64,000 nt of DNA from Bacteroidota bacterium. Its GTDB lineage: Bacteria; Bacteroidota; Ignavibacteria; Ignavibacteriales; Ignavibacteriaceae. Below the pieces are notes generated by a model. That model saw nothing but the letters and a program-made list of their open reading frames with translations. It was not told the DNA's origin and did no database searches. Made by a program: the position numbers and the translations under genes. Below are positions 36,081 through 44,889 of the stretch, one piece after another; within the stretch, counting starts at the first letter, position 1, and each line of letters begins with the position of its first letter. Where the stretch lies: assembly GCA_022573715.1 (NCBI GenBank), contig JACZTL010000001.1, positions 186,001-250,000 of the forward strand, given 5' to 3'.

Positions 36081-37210
36081 TGAAAATTACTGATATAAAA
36101 AAAGCTGTTGTACACGACTGGTTTGCAGGTTATGCAGGATCAGAAAGAGTTGTCGAGTCAATCACTAATATTTTTCCTGATGTTCCTGTTCACGTGCTTT
36201 TTAATTTATTAACAGAAAAAGAGCAAAATATTGTAACTAAAAATTCAAAAGTCATTACTTCTTTTATTCAAAAACTTCCGGGTATTAAAAATAATCACCG
36301 TAAATATTTGCCTTTATTCCCTTACGCTGTTGAACAATTTGATTTAAGTAATTACGATTTAATACTAACCAGCTCTCACGCTGTAGCAAAAGGAGTTTTA
36401 ACAAATTCTAATCAGCTGCATATCTGTTACTGTCATACGCCTATTCGATATGCTTGGGATTTAACACACCAGTATTTGAAGGAATCGAATTTAAACAGAG
36501 GTTTGTTCGGGCTCTTTGCTAAAATTATTCTTCATTATATAAGAATTTGGGACGCTTCAAACGTAAACCGTGTTGACTATTTTATGGCAAATTCAAATTA
36601 CATTAAGAAAAGAATTAAAAAAGTTTACGGAAAAGATTCCGAAGTAATTTATCCTCCAGTAGATACGGAAAAATTTAAATGCGAAACACAAAAAGATAAT
36701 TACTATTTAACAGCTTCAAGATTAGTGCCTTATAAAAGAATAGATTTAATTGCCCAGGCATTTACAAATATGCCGGACAAAAAATTAATAATCGTCGGTG
36801 ATGGTCCAGAAGAGAAAAAAATCAAAACACATTCAGGCAAAAATATTGAATTCGTTGGTTATCAGCATGGTGAAGCACTCGTCAAATATATGCAGAAAGC
36901 AAAGGCATTTATATTTGCAGCCGACGAAGATTTTGGTATAATGGTAGTAGAAGCACTTTCTTGTGGAACACCCGTAATTGCTTTTAATAAAGGTGGTGTA
37001 ATGGAAACAATAAAAAATGGAGAGTCTGGTGTTTTATTTAACGAACAATCCGTTGATTCTATTATTGATGCTGTAAAAACATTCGAACAAAAAGAAAACA
37101 ATTTTGACTCCATTTCACTTTCAAATTATGCAAAACAATTTGACAGAAAAATGTTTGAAGAAAAATATAATAAGTTTGTTACTGATAAATGCGAAGAGTT
37201 TTTTAACTAA
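36080..37210 (+). CDS. Glycosyltransferase family 4 protein
   Basis: This is a second GT-B enzyme, 376 residues. VHDWFAGYAGSERVVESI at the N-terminus is typical of GT4 mannosyl/rhamnosyl-type transferases. CYCHTPIRYAWDLTHQYL follows, and the donor domain has YLTASRLVPYKRIDLIAQAF, LIIVGDGPEEKKI, and EDFGIMVVEALSCGTPVIAFNKGG. It is translationally coupled to the preceding GT4 gene and followed 12 bases later by the initiating phosphotransferase. It probably acts on the same lipid-linked oligosaccharide; the sugar is not assigned. Confidence 0.92.
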   Translation: MKITDIKKAVVHDWFAGYAGSERVVESITNIFPDVPVHVLFNLLTEKEQNIVTKNSKVITSFIQKLPGIKNNHRKYLPLFPYAVEQFDLSNYDLILTSSHAVAKGVLTNSNQLHICYCHTPIRYAWDLTHQYLKESNLNRGLFGLFAKIILHYIRIWDASNVNRVDYFMANSNYIKKRIKKVYGKDSEVIYPPVDTEKFKCETQKDNYYLTASRLVPYKRIDLIAQAFTNMPDKKLIIVGDGPEEKKIKTHSGKNIEFVGYQHGEALVKYMQKAKAFIFAADEDFGIMVVEALSCGTPVIAFNKGGVMETIKNGESGVLFNEQSVDSIIDAVKTFEQKENNFDSISLSNYAKQFDRKMFEEKYNKFVTDKCEEFFN

Positions 37211-37222
37211 TCTTCTCCAATA

Positions 37223-38617
37223 ATGCTTACAAATACAAAATCAAAATATTATTTAAATCTGTTTTTAGATCTACTGCTGCTCAATATTTGTTTTGTTTTA
37301 TCGGCTGTTGCATCGCAAAACTTACATATTCTTTTAGATAGGTACTATATGTTCATACTAATGGCAGCATTGAACTTTGTATGGTATTTCACTTCAAATG
37401 TTTCTTCTTTTTACGAAGACTTTTTCATACGGTCATATTCTTACCAACTTACAAACATCATTAAAAATATTACCGCACAAATTGTTCTTGCCGTCTTCTT
37501 TATTTTCATTGCTAAAGAAGATCTGTTTACACGTAACTTTATAATTTTTTATGGTTTTCTACTTTGGTTAACTGTGAGCACGCGTATTCAAATAGTTAAA
37601 AAAATAACAGTAAATTATAAAAGTAAAAAACACAATCTAAAGAATGTAATTATTATCGGTGCCGGTGAGATAGGTAAAAATTTTCTTAAACTTATCACCG
37701 AAAGAAAGGATTTAGGATTTAATTTTTTAGGGTTTGCAGATGACAATGTTAATGATAACAAAATAATCTGCAAGATAAATGAAATTGAAGAAGTAATAAA
37801 TGAATATGCTGTTGATGTAGTTATCATTGCACTTTCTTTGGAATCATCAAATGAAATTGAACGAATTATAAAAATTTGCAACAAGCATGCATTACGTGTG
37901 CATATAATTCCGGATTATTTCAGGTTTATTTCAAAAAAATATCAAATAAATATGATAGCAGATTTCCCGATTATTACTGTTAGAAACGAACCTCTTTCAG
38001 AAGTGCATTGGCGATTTGTAAAAAGAACAATTGATATAATTCTCTCAGGCCTGGTTATTATTTTAATCTTTCCTTGGCTTTTACCTGTTTTATTTGTCTT
38101 AAATTTATTTTATTCAAGAGGTCCTTTGTTTTTTATTCAGGATAGAGTCAGCAATGTCGAAAATTCTTTCAGGTGTTACAAGTTTAGAACAATGAATTCT
38201 AAAAATAATTTTAGTAATAAATTTATACCTACATCCAAAGATGACACGAGGATAACCAAAATTGGTAAATGGTTAAGAAAAACAAATTTAGATGAACTGC
38301 CCCAGTTTATTAATGTTTTCAAAGGTGAAATGTCCATAGTCGGTCCAAGACCTCATCCAAAAGCTTATAACGAATTATACGAATTATTTGTTGACGAAAT
38401 AAACATAAGGGGATGGGTAAAACCGGGAATAACCGGTTGGGCACAAGTTCACGGTTACAGGGGTGATGTTGAAGACAGGGAAGAAAATAAAAAAAGGATA
38501 AAAATGCGTATTGAATATGATCTTTGGTATATTGAAAATTGGTCGTTGTGGTTGGATATTCAAATAATGCTTTTAACATTTTGGCAAATGATAAGAGGTC
38601 AAAATGCAGGAATTTAA
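37223..38617 (+). CDS. Undecaprenyl-phosphate glycosyl-1-phosphate transferase (WcaJ/WbaP-like)
   Basis: This 464-residue polyisoprenyl-phosphate hexose-1-phosphate transferase starts glycan assembly on the lipid carrier. The N-terminal half has four membrane helices and a CoA-binding-like domain with VIIIGAGEIGKNFLKL. The catalytic half begins with VKRTIDIILSGLVIILIFPWLL and contains FRCYKFRTMNS, DDTRITKIGKWLRKTNLDELPQFINVF, MSIVGPRPHP and WVKPGITGWAQVHGYRG. It is the last gene of the cluster beginning with the flippase. No polymerase or Wza/Wzc export genes are visible in the window. Confidence 0.95.
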   Translation: MLTNTKSKYYLNLFLDLLLLNICFVLSAVASQNLHILLDRYYMFILMAALNFVWYFTSNVSSFYEDFFIRSYSYQLTNIIKNITAQIVLAVFFIFIAKEDLFTRNFIIFYGFLLWLTVSTRIQIVKKITVNYKSKKHNLKNVIIIGAGEIGKNFLKLITERKDLGFNFLGFADDNVNDNKIICKINEIEEVINEYAVDVVIIALSLESSNEIERIIKICNKHALRVHIIPDYFRFISKKYQINMIADFPIITVRNEPLSEVHWRFVKRTIDIILSGLVIILIFPWLLPVLFVLNLFYSRGPLFFIQDRVSNVENSFRCYKFRTMNSKNNFSNKFIPTSKDDTRITKIGKWLRKTNLDELPQFINVFKGEMSIVGPRPHPKAYNELYELFVDEINIRGWVKPGITGWAQVHGYRGDVEDREENKKRIKMRIEYDLWYIENWSLWLDIQIMLLTFWQMIRGQNAGI

Positions 38618-38651
38618 TTTTATTATTTGTAGTTTACTTTATATAATGTTC

Positions 38652-38680
38652 TTGACATTATTTGTTTTGAAAACTAATTT
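38652..38680 (+). promoter_or_regulatory. Putative promoter upstream of the Ig-like lipoprotein
   Basis: A perfect TTGACA at 38652-38657 is followed after 17 bases by TAATTT at 38675-38680, a weak -10. The position, 40 bases before the start codon, fits. The AT-rich context keeps confidence low. Confidence 0.3.
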
Positions 38681-38719
38681 ACTTTATATGAACTTGTATT
38701 TTATTAAACGAGTTAAATA

Positions 38720-40144
38720 ATGCCTAATAACTATTCGGTTAAAAATTCCTTAATTAAATTTGTTATATTTTTTATTCCCTTTTTACTATTTAGCTGTACA
38801 CCGGATTCTACGGTGGTAACAACGGGGGGCGGAGGCGGGATAACGCCTGTTCTTCAAAAATCAACCGTTGCAGGACAAGTAATAGACGATTTATCCGGTA
38901 TACCTATAGACAGTGCAGACGTATTAATTTCCGGTCCATCATTAAGTATAAATTTAAAAACTGATACCCAAGGAAAATTTGCAACAGAAATAGAAACTGA
39001 TGTTGATATTACCTTAACTATATTTACTTCCAAATCCGGATTTGTAACAGATACAGCAACAGCAACAGTTGTTCCTTCCACCACTCTTAATTTGGATTTA
39101 ATAAAACTGTCTCCAATAACAACGGGCACACCCCCTTCAGGTGACCCTGTTAGTATATTCCTTTCTTCTCAATCAACAACTTCAATTGGTGTTAGAGCAA
39201 GCGGTTCCGTTGAGACAGCAAGTCTTATATTTGAAGTAAGAGATTCCTCGAACACACCTATTGATTTAGCTCACTCTGTTAATGTTAAATTTACTTTACT
39301 TGCAGCCCCCGGCGGGGGAGAAATTATTAGTCCTTCATCTGTTACAACGAATAACCTGGGTCAAGCAACTGTCAATATAACAAGTGGGACAAAAGCAGGT
39401 GTGGTTCAAATAAGAGCTCAAATTGATTTAGCATCTGTAACAATTATTTCAGACCCGGTAAGTGTAGCAATACACGGAGGGCTACCAGATTTATCTCATT
39501 TTTCCGTTATTCCCTCACTCGTTAATTTCCCTGCATTGGATCAATTTGGAACAATTATGACTGTTTCTGTAAGTGTCGGAGATAAATATTCAAATCCGGT
39601 GAAAACGGGTACTGTTGTTTCATTTATAACAACGGGTGGAATAATTGAGGGTTCAATTGCAACTAATGATCAAGGTGGTGGTACAGTTAATTTAATTTCC
39701 GGTAATCCTAAACCTGTTGATGCCATTTTGGGACCAGGTTTTGCTACGGTAACTGCAACTACTGTCGATGAAAATCATGTAACTATAAGCCGGGATGCGA
39801 TTATATTATTTTCGGGTATACCAACTATATCAATCTCACCTTCTACATTTGCAATTGCGAACGGTGGATCCCAAAACTTTACTTATACTGTGTTTGATGA
39901 GAACGGAAATCCATTGGGTAAAGGAACACAAATTACAGTTACAGTTGACGGCACAAGTGTTTCTGCACAAGGACAGATAAATGTTGAACTACCCGATACT
40001 CAAAGCCCTGTGTGGACTCAATTTAGTTTTACTGTGTTTGATACAGATGATTCTACAAATGTAGTCAAGCCGGTTAGTATTACTATTAATTCAACAGGCC
40101 CTAACGGAATCAGTGAAAGCATAATTTCGGGAACGAGCAGATAA
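38720..40144 (+). CDS. Lipoprotein with carboxypeptidase-regulatory-like and bacterial Ig-like domains
   Basis: The N-terminus is a lipoprotein signal peptide with a lipobox ending at Cys26 (LLFSC), so the protein is lipid-anchored in the envelope. After a Gly-rich linker (TTGGGGGITP) comes a carboxypeptidase-regulatory-like beta-sandwich (STVAGQVIDDLSGIPIDSADVLISG). The remainder consists of about three Ig-like domains of the invasin/Big_1 type, with VNVKFTLLAAPGGGEI, TTNNLGQATVNITSGTKAG and a related ATNDQGGGTVNLISG repeat. Such proteins usually act in adhesion or as surface scaffold; no catalytic motif is seen. A strong terminator follows. Confidence 0.78.
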   Translation: MPNNYSVKNSLIKFVIFFIPFLLFSCTPDSTVVTTGGGGGITPVLQKSTVAGQVIDDLSGIPIDSADVLISGPSLSINLKTDTQGKFATEIETDVDITLTIFTSKSGFVTDTATATVVPSTTLNLDLIKLSPITTGTPPSGDPVSIFLSSQSTTSIGVRASGSVETASLIFEVRDSSNTPIDLAHSVNVKFTLLAAPGGGEIISPSSVTTNNLGQATVNITSGTKAGVVQIRAQIDLASVTIISDPVSVAIHGGLPDLSHFSVIPSLVNFPALDQFGTIMTVSVSVGDKYSNPVKTGTVVSFITTGGIIEGSIATNDQGGGTVNLISGNPKPVDAILGPGFATVTATTVDENHVTISRDAIILFSGIPTISISPSTFAIANGGSQNFTYTVFDENGNPLGKGTQITVTVDGTSVSAQGQINVELPDTQSPVWTQFSFTVFDTDDSTNVVKPVSITINSTGPNGISESIISGTSR

Positions 40145-40172
40145 CATATTATTGCTATAATTTTAAAATAGC

Positions 40173-40204
40173 AAAGGGCAAATCAAAATGATTTGCCCTT
40201 TTTC
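40173..40204. terminator. Bidirectional Rho-independent terminator
   Basis: AAAGGGCAAATCA (40173-40185) pairs perfectly with TGATTTGCCCTTT (40189-40201) over 13 bases with an AAA loop. It is flanked by A and T runs, so it can serve both the lipoprotein gene and the converging membrane-protein gene. Confidence 0.9.
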
Positions 40205-40220
40205 TTTAAGTAAGTAAAAA

Positions 40221-40652
40221 TCATTCGGAAGTGGTCTCGGTCTCTTCAGCTTTCCCTCCGTAAACTTGAGCTGCTACAACACCGATAATTACACACTCAA
40301 TTACTCCATAAATAAACCACTGTAGAGCAAGGCTGTAAGGAATAGGCTGAGTAGCATATGTGGCGTATGCCATTGGAACACTTACCATCATTCCAACATA
40401 AAAACCGTAACGAACACCTTCCATCAATCCTTTGCCTTCGCTGCCTTTTGCAAATATTAAGCAGAAGAAAAAGATGAAGAACAATCCGGCAACATAAAGA
40501 ATCCACATTTTCATGTCGGCTTCAGGACGCATAATTTTCATCACAGCTTCCGTTGCGTAAGTGGATTTCAGCAATACACCGTGAATTATAAATTCCAGAA
40601 TTTCGTAGACAACATAAGTTGCTGCGAAACTTATCCAAAATTTTTTATTCAT
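40221..40652 (-). CDS. Small four-helix membrane protein of unknown function
   Basis: This 143-residue protein has about four membrane helices: FWISFAATYVVYEILEFIIHG, MWILYVAGLFFIFFFCLIFA, YGFYVGMMVSVPMAYATYA and LQWFIYGVIECVIIGVVAA. The tail is short, acidic and charged (GGKAEETETTSE). I do not recognise a named family. Similar small proteins occur widely in Bacteroidota without assigned roles. A GAGGGAATC ribosome site stands before the ATG. It is flanked by a terminator on one side and a divergent VOC gene on the other, so it is a single-gene unit. Confidence 0.75.
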   Translation of the reverse strand: MNKKFWISFAATYVVYEILEFIIHGVLLKSTYATEAVMKIMRPEADMKMWILYVAGLFFIFFFCLIFAKGSEGKGLMEGVRYGFYVGMMVSVPMAYATYATQPIPYSLALQWFIYGVIECVIIGVVAAQVYGGKAEETETTSE

Positions 40653-40829
40653 AATGATTCCCTCGAGTTTGTTTATAAATATATTATTTAAAACTCCCTC
40701 CGATTAAAACTATTTAACTTAAACTATTTATGCAACAAAAATTTGAACATTTAAAATTTAATTTAATAAATTGTTTGTTTTTACCTATTTTCTAACTATT
40801 AAATTTTCAAATAATTTTTAGGGGATATT

Positions 40830-41180
40830 ATGTCTGTAAATCTGATAGCACATGTTGAAATTCCTTCCACTAATCTTAACACAACAACAGATTTTTTTGA
40901 AAAGGTCTTTGACTGGAAATTTAAACCCTTCGGTAAAGGATATTTGCTTTACAATACACATAATCAGTTAACTGTCGGTCTTAGAAAAGTAGATAGTGTA
41001 TCAAACGGTGATACTACAATCTTTCACATTAGAATTGATAACATAGACAAAATTTTGGAGAAAGCAGAAAAAGAAGGCGGCAGTATTTTTAGAGGCAAAA
41101 CAGTAATACCGGCAATGGGTTATTATGCATTAATAAAAGACCCTGATGGCAATACAATAGGATTATATCAAGGAAATTAA
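40830..41180 (+). CDS. VOC (glyoxalase/bleomycin-resistance superfamily) protein
   Basis: This is a 116-residue single VOC module: IAHVEIPSTNLNTTTDFFEKVFDWKF at the N-terminus, TTIFHIRIDNIDKILEKAEKEGG in the middle, and YYALIKDPDGNTIGLYQ at the end. Members bind a metal between two beta-alpha-beta-beta-beta units. The N-terminal His and C-terminal residues that usually bind metal appear only partly conserved, so a precise reaction cannot be given. Start ATG 40830 has AGGGGA upstream. It is a single-gene unit. Confidence 0.85.
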   Translation: MSVNLIAHVEIPSTNLNTTTDFFEKVFDWKFKPFGKGYLLYNTHNQLTVGLRKVDSVSNGDTTIFHIRIDNIDKILEKAEKEGGSIFRGKTVIPAMGYYALIKDPDGNTIGLYQGN

Positions 41181-41225
41181 GGATAAGTAATTAATTAGGT
41201 TCATTTAAAAAGTGAAAATACCAGA

Positions 41226-41336
41226 AATGTCATTCCCGTGAAAACCTGTCCGCCGTACTTCGTACTATGGAAGGCGGACAGAAATTTTAAATACTTAGAA
41301 GATAAAATAGATTCCCACCTAGGCAGGGACGACATT
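41226..41336. repeat. MITE-like dispersed repeat with a nested palindrome
   Basis: The ends are imperfect inverted repeats: AATGTCATTCCCG from 41226, and its near complement finishing in GGGACGACATT at 41336. A CCTAGG core lies inside the right arm. The pattern resembles the GTCATTCCCG / TTCCCGCC dispersed repeats known from many bacterial genomes. A separate TCCGCC...GGCGGA palindrome sits within it at 41246-41281. Confidence 0.55.
41246..41281. repeat. GC-rich palindrome, long variant of the TCCGCC element
   Basis: CTGTCCGCC (41246-41254) pairs exactly with GGCGGACAG (41273-41281). The 18-base loop itself contains GTACTTCGTAC, a small inner hairpin. This is the longest copy of a palindrome family that recurs between 41 and 51 kb. 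Confidence 0.7.
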
Positions 41337-41348
41337 CTTAGATTAATA

Positions 41349-41381
41349 AAAAACCCGATTTCTTCAAAAAATCGGGTTTTT
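41349..41381 (-). terminator. Rho-independent terminator after T9SS protein A
   Basis: AAAAACCCGATTT (41349-41361) pairs with AAATCGGGTTTTT (41369-41381) around a 7-base loop. Near-identical hairpins recur at 45519-45551 and 49711-49743, marking each border of the duplicated module. Confidence 0.9.
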
Positions 41382-41461
41382 CTACACAACACTAATGTCA
41401 AAAAGCTTATTTATCATTACGGCATTTGTCGTTATTTCATTAATACTTGTCCGCCGTAGTA

Positions 41462-44320
41462 TTAACGAAGGAGGATCATTTTCTTTGTCTGTACAAAATT
41501 ATCCGCACGTCCCGGTGTGTAAACTTGTAATCTGTAGAAATAAACACCACTCGATAATCCGCCTGTGGCGGATGAAGCGTTAAAGTTTACGGAATGATTG
41601 CCAACAGAAAATTCTTTGTTTACTATATCTTTTACCTTCCTTCCCAAAGCATCGAACAATGTTAATTGTACGTTACCTGTTTGCGGCAAAGAGAAATTAA
41701 TTGTTGTTGAAGGATTAAAAGGATTGGGATAGTTTTGAGATAAGGTATAGTTAGTGGGTAATTGATTTTCATTATTAATTTCAGTAGTACCTGTGTAAGT
41801 GCCTGTAAATATTCCTCTACCGTGAGTACCTATTGCAACATATTTATCAACTTTTCTTAAAGAAATATAATTAACAATAACATTACCTATAAGATTACCA
41901 CCTTCTTGAGTCCAAGTTGTTGAACTTCCATTTAAAGTAGTAGTTGAATATAAACCGGTGCTTGTACCAACTAAATACACTGTACCTGAAGGATCAGGCA
42001 AAATTCCTGCACTACGTACTGAAGGGCCTATTGTTCCTCCTATTCCATTATCACCCAAATTACCTTCTATTGCCGTAAAAGTTATTCCCCCATTACTTGA
42101 ATAATATATACTCACTATTCCATAACTTGAAAGTACAACCAATATTTCATTAGAATCATCCGGATTTATTGCAATGTTACTAATATAACCCCCTGTTGCT
42201 ACACCGGCAGTAGCTAATGCTGACGAAAGATCTGAAGGAGCAGAAGTATTTGTTTTAGCATTATCTAAACGAAATAATTTAGGTTTTATACCACTAATAA
42301 TAGCACTGGCTGCAAAATATAACACATTGTTGGAATTACTTTTTGATATTGCAATTGCAGTAAAATTAACTTGAGTACCATTAACAGCACTATTATTAAG
42401 TGAAGTCCAGCCAGTAGATGTCTTATTTAAAAAATTAGGTAATGTAGTTGCGCTATTTTGACGCCATAAAAATCCCCCCGCTAAATAATAAATATAATTC
42501 TCATCGTTAGCATCTACAGCATAAGGATTTATAAATAATTGACCCGAAGCTCCAGATGGTGTAATAATACTCCAGTTATTATTCCAATCAGGCATTTTAC
42601 CGGTAGTATATCTTAAGCGGTTAACACGCCCATTTTGAGAGCTCGTAAAAGCAAAGACACTTCTAAAGAAGCCATATGCACCATCACCGCTACTAACATC
42701 TGATGATGAACTTGTTGTTGTTCCATTAAATGTAAAATAAGGAGTACCATTGTCCTGCGTTCCACCCATAACCCTATTATCCCCTAAAGAATCATAAATT
42801 GCAACCGTATAAAATTGAGTTACATTATAACCGCCGTTTTTGTCTGTCCACGGGAAAGTAGCAGAATAACTTGTATTGGTGATATCGGAAGTATAAGACA
42901 AACCACCGTCGTGTCCACTCCAAAATGCATTAGGATTAGAGGGATCAAAAGCAAAAGAATGTTGATCTGGATGGTGTTTTGGATAAAGAAAATCTGTCGG
43001 ATGGAACCCAGCAATCCAAACATCTTTTCTACTCGAAACAGAAGGTGTTGTCGCAAATCCATCTGTTGACCTAAATAAATTTGTACCTCCAATTATAACA
43101 AAATTAGGATCGTCAGGCTTTACTGCAACCATCATATTATAAGTACCTTGTACATTAAAGACCCCTTGTCCTGAGTATATCAACCCCTCACCTGAAAAAT
43201 CAGGAATATGAGATGATCTATCTTCTGAAGCACCCGTGCTAACAGTAATTTTATGAAAACTTACAACATCCCTACCACTACTTTGTACACCGTGATCTGT
43301 TAAAACATATAAAATATCTGCATCAGATGGTGCAGATGCTAAATAAGCTCGGGTATAAGTAGTAGTTGGATATGTAGTAGGTGTTATATTTGTCCAAGTA
43401 TTCCCGTCATTGGTAGATTTAAAAATTCCGGGCGCGTCTGTTTGTGTTACAAATGTAGACTTTGAAGTATAAGCTATAACAGTACCGTTAGAAGTAACGA
43501 CAACGTCGTTCCATATATGCTGGCTAACTGCACCTTTTACAAGTGAAAATGAACTCTCACCCACTTTTAATCTGTAAATTCCAACTGCATTACTTGCGCA
43601 AAATACACTTCCAGTAGTTGGACTTATTACTATTCTAGATACAAAATCAGTTACTGAATTAAAAGATGATACATCACTACTGAACGTTGATGAAATTACA
43701 GCCCAAGTCTCTCCATTATCTGTTGATTTATATATACCGTCACCTGAAAAACTAGCACCACCAGCACCTGCAGAATTCCCTTGCCATTCTCCTGTAGAAT
43801 AATACCAAGTATCTTGATTACCTGAGCGTGTATCTTGTGCAATAGAAGTAACACTTAATATTTGAGAAGTTGTGTTTTTCATAGACCATGTAGAACCGCC
43901 GTTAGTTGATTTCCAAATTCCTCCGGAAATTCCGCCAGCTAAAATAATATTGGAATTTCTAACATCTATAGCAAGAGCTCTTGTTCTGCCGCCAACATCA
44001 GTAGGACCTGCCTCTTTCCAAGTAAAACCGTTTGTGGAATTGTATTTACCAAGTTTCGCATTCAGATTTTTTGCAAATTCCAATTCTCTTGCCCTGTAAT
44101 TGGGAGGTAACTGTCCCGTAGCTGGATCTTTTAGCATACGGAAGAAATATTCATCTCTTGCTTTTTTCATATCTACCGATGCGTGTGGCGAGGACGATGA
44201 GATATCCTTTATATTTGTAGTATTATGTGTTTGCATATCTTGCGAGTATGGTAATTGAAAGAGAAAAGTTGCAACAAACACTATACTTAAAAACGTTAAT
44301 AGTTGGTATCTTTTTTTCAT
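41462..44320 (-). CDS. T9SS-secreted beta-propeller (BNR/VPS10-like repeat) protein, copy A
   Basis: This 952-residue exported protein starts with a signal peptide (about residues 1-26). Residues about 95-830 hold many BNR-type propeller repeats such as GGIWKSTNGGSTW, DGIYKSTDNGETW and GIFKSTNDGNTW, resembling sortilin-type propellers. The last 85 residues are a type A sorting domain (LSQNYPNPFNPSTTINFSL, then SGVYFYRLQV) that directs export by the type IX system. The domain includes an extra SATGG stretch encoded by a GC-rich palindrome. The ligand or role is unknown. It is copy A of a duplicated three-gene module and ends at a terminator. Confidence 0.88.
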   Translation of the reverse strand: MKKRYQLLTFLSIVFVATFLFQLPYSQDMQTHNTTNIKDISSSSPHASVDMKKARDEYFFRMLKDPATGQLPPNYRARELEFAKNLNAKLGKYNSTNGFTWKEAGPTDVGGRTRALAIDVRNSNIILAGGISGGIWKSTNGGSTWSMKNTTSQILSVTSIAQDTRSGNQDTWYYSTGEWQGNSAGAGGASFSGDGIYKSTDNGETWAVISSTFSSDVSSFNSVTDFVSRIVISPTTGSVFCASNAVGIYRLKVGESSFSLVKGAVSQHIWNDVVVTSNGTVIAYTSKSTFVTQTDAPGIFKSTNDGNTWTNITPTTYPTTTYTRAYLASAPSDADILYVLTDHGVQSSGRDVVSFHKITVSTGASEDRSSHIPDFSGEGLIYSGQGVFNVQGTYNMMVAVKPDDPNFVIIGGTNLFRSTDGFATTPSVSSRKDVWIAGFHPTDFLYPKHHPDQHSFAFDPSNPNAFWSGHDGGLSYTSDITNTSYSATFPWTDKNGGYNVTQFYTVAIYDSLGDNRVMGGTQDNGTPYFTFNGTTTSSSSDVSSGDGAYGFFRSVFAFTSSQNGRVNRLRYTTGKMPDWNNNWSIITPSGASGQLFINPYAVDANDENYIYYLAGGFLWRQNSATTLPNFLNKTSTGWTSLNNSAVNGTQVNFTAIAISKSNSNNVLYFAASAIISGIKPKLFRLDNAKTNTSAPSDLSSALATAGVATGGYISNIAINPDDSNEILVVLSSYGIVSIYYSSNGGITFTAIEGNLGDNGIGGTIGPSVRSAGILPDPSGTVYLVGTSTGLYSTTTLNGSSTTWTQEGGNLIGNVIVNYISLRKVDKYVAIGTHGRGIFTGTYTGTTEINNENQLPTNYTLSQNYPNPFNPSTTINFSLPQTGNVQLTLFDALGRKVKDIVNKEFSVGNHSVNFNASSATGGLSSGVYFYRLQVYTPGRADNFVQTKKMILLR
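41557..41573. repeat. GC-rich palindrome inside the T9SS sorting domain of copy A
   Basis: ATCCGCC-TGT-GGCGGAT is a perfect 7-base stem with a 3-base loop. On the coding strand its core supplies codons for Ser-Ala-Thr-Gly-Gly in the sorting domain, where other sorting domains usually read Ala-Ser-x-Leu-Ser-Ser-Gly-Val-Tyr without the insert. Confidence 0.7.
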
Positions 44321-44342
44321 TATTAATGCTCCATATAATTGG

Positions 44343-44753
44343 TTATTTAATACTTAATAAACTCCATTTAGAAGGAAGATTTGTTCCTAAACCAGCTTTG
44401 GATTGTCCTAAAACTATTTCTATAGTTCTACCGATTTTAAATAATTCGTTTTTACTAATATTACTTTTAAAATTTTCCGGTACCTCAATTTCAATTTCAC
44501 CACTTTCTCCTATGGGTTGGGTATTCATCCCATATTCATTAACTTTTATAATATGAATTTTACAAATAGTTCTACTGTTATTCTCTGAAACATCAAGAAT
44601 TTTTGCAGAAACAGAGACAGTCCCCGGTGCAATAGTTGGTTTGGGGAAAGGATTTTTAGACATGGTTTTGTTTTCTTTACTTGTGCTACAACCTGTAAAT
44701 AATACAGTTACTGAAAATATTAATAGAACAAAATATAAAGTTTTTGATTTCAT
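44343..44753 (-). CDS. Small lipoprotein of the duplicated module, copy A
   Basis: The 136-residue product starts at ATG 44753, preceded by AAGTGAG; a GTG four codons earlier overlaps that ribosome site and is less likely. A lipobox ending in Cys (VLFTGCSTS) near residue 22 marks a lipid-anchored envelope protein. The mature part is a small beta-rich domain with SVSAKILDVSENNSRTICKIHIIKV, perhaps an OB-like fold. The copy B protein shares the leader but only a loosely similar body. I do not recognise a named family. It lies between the methyltransferase and propeller genes, 22 bases before the latter. Confidence 0.7.
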   Translation of the reverse strand: MKSKTLYFVLLIFSVTVLFTGCSTSKENKTMSKNPFPKPTIAPGTVSVSAKILDVSENNSRTICKIHIIKVNEYGMNTQPIGESGEIEIEVPENFKSNISKNELFKIGRTIEIVLGQSKAGLGTNLPSKWSLLSIK

Positions 44754-44889
44754 ATTATCGCTCACTTAATAATATTATTTGAAAATAATTTTATACCGGA
44801 AAGAAACAAAAATAATTAGGTTCAACTCTTGATTCTTGAAAATGTAGATTGAAAATAATAAAATATTGTTTTTAATGCAATAAAAAAAT

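Noticed and set aside
41395-41583. Small plus-strand reading frames near the ends of both propeller genes
   Set aside because: They run antisense through conserved sorting-domain DNA and exist twice only because the DNA is duplicated.
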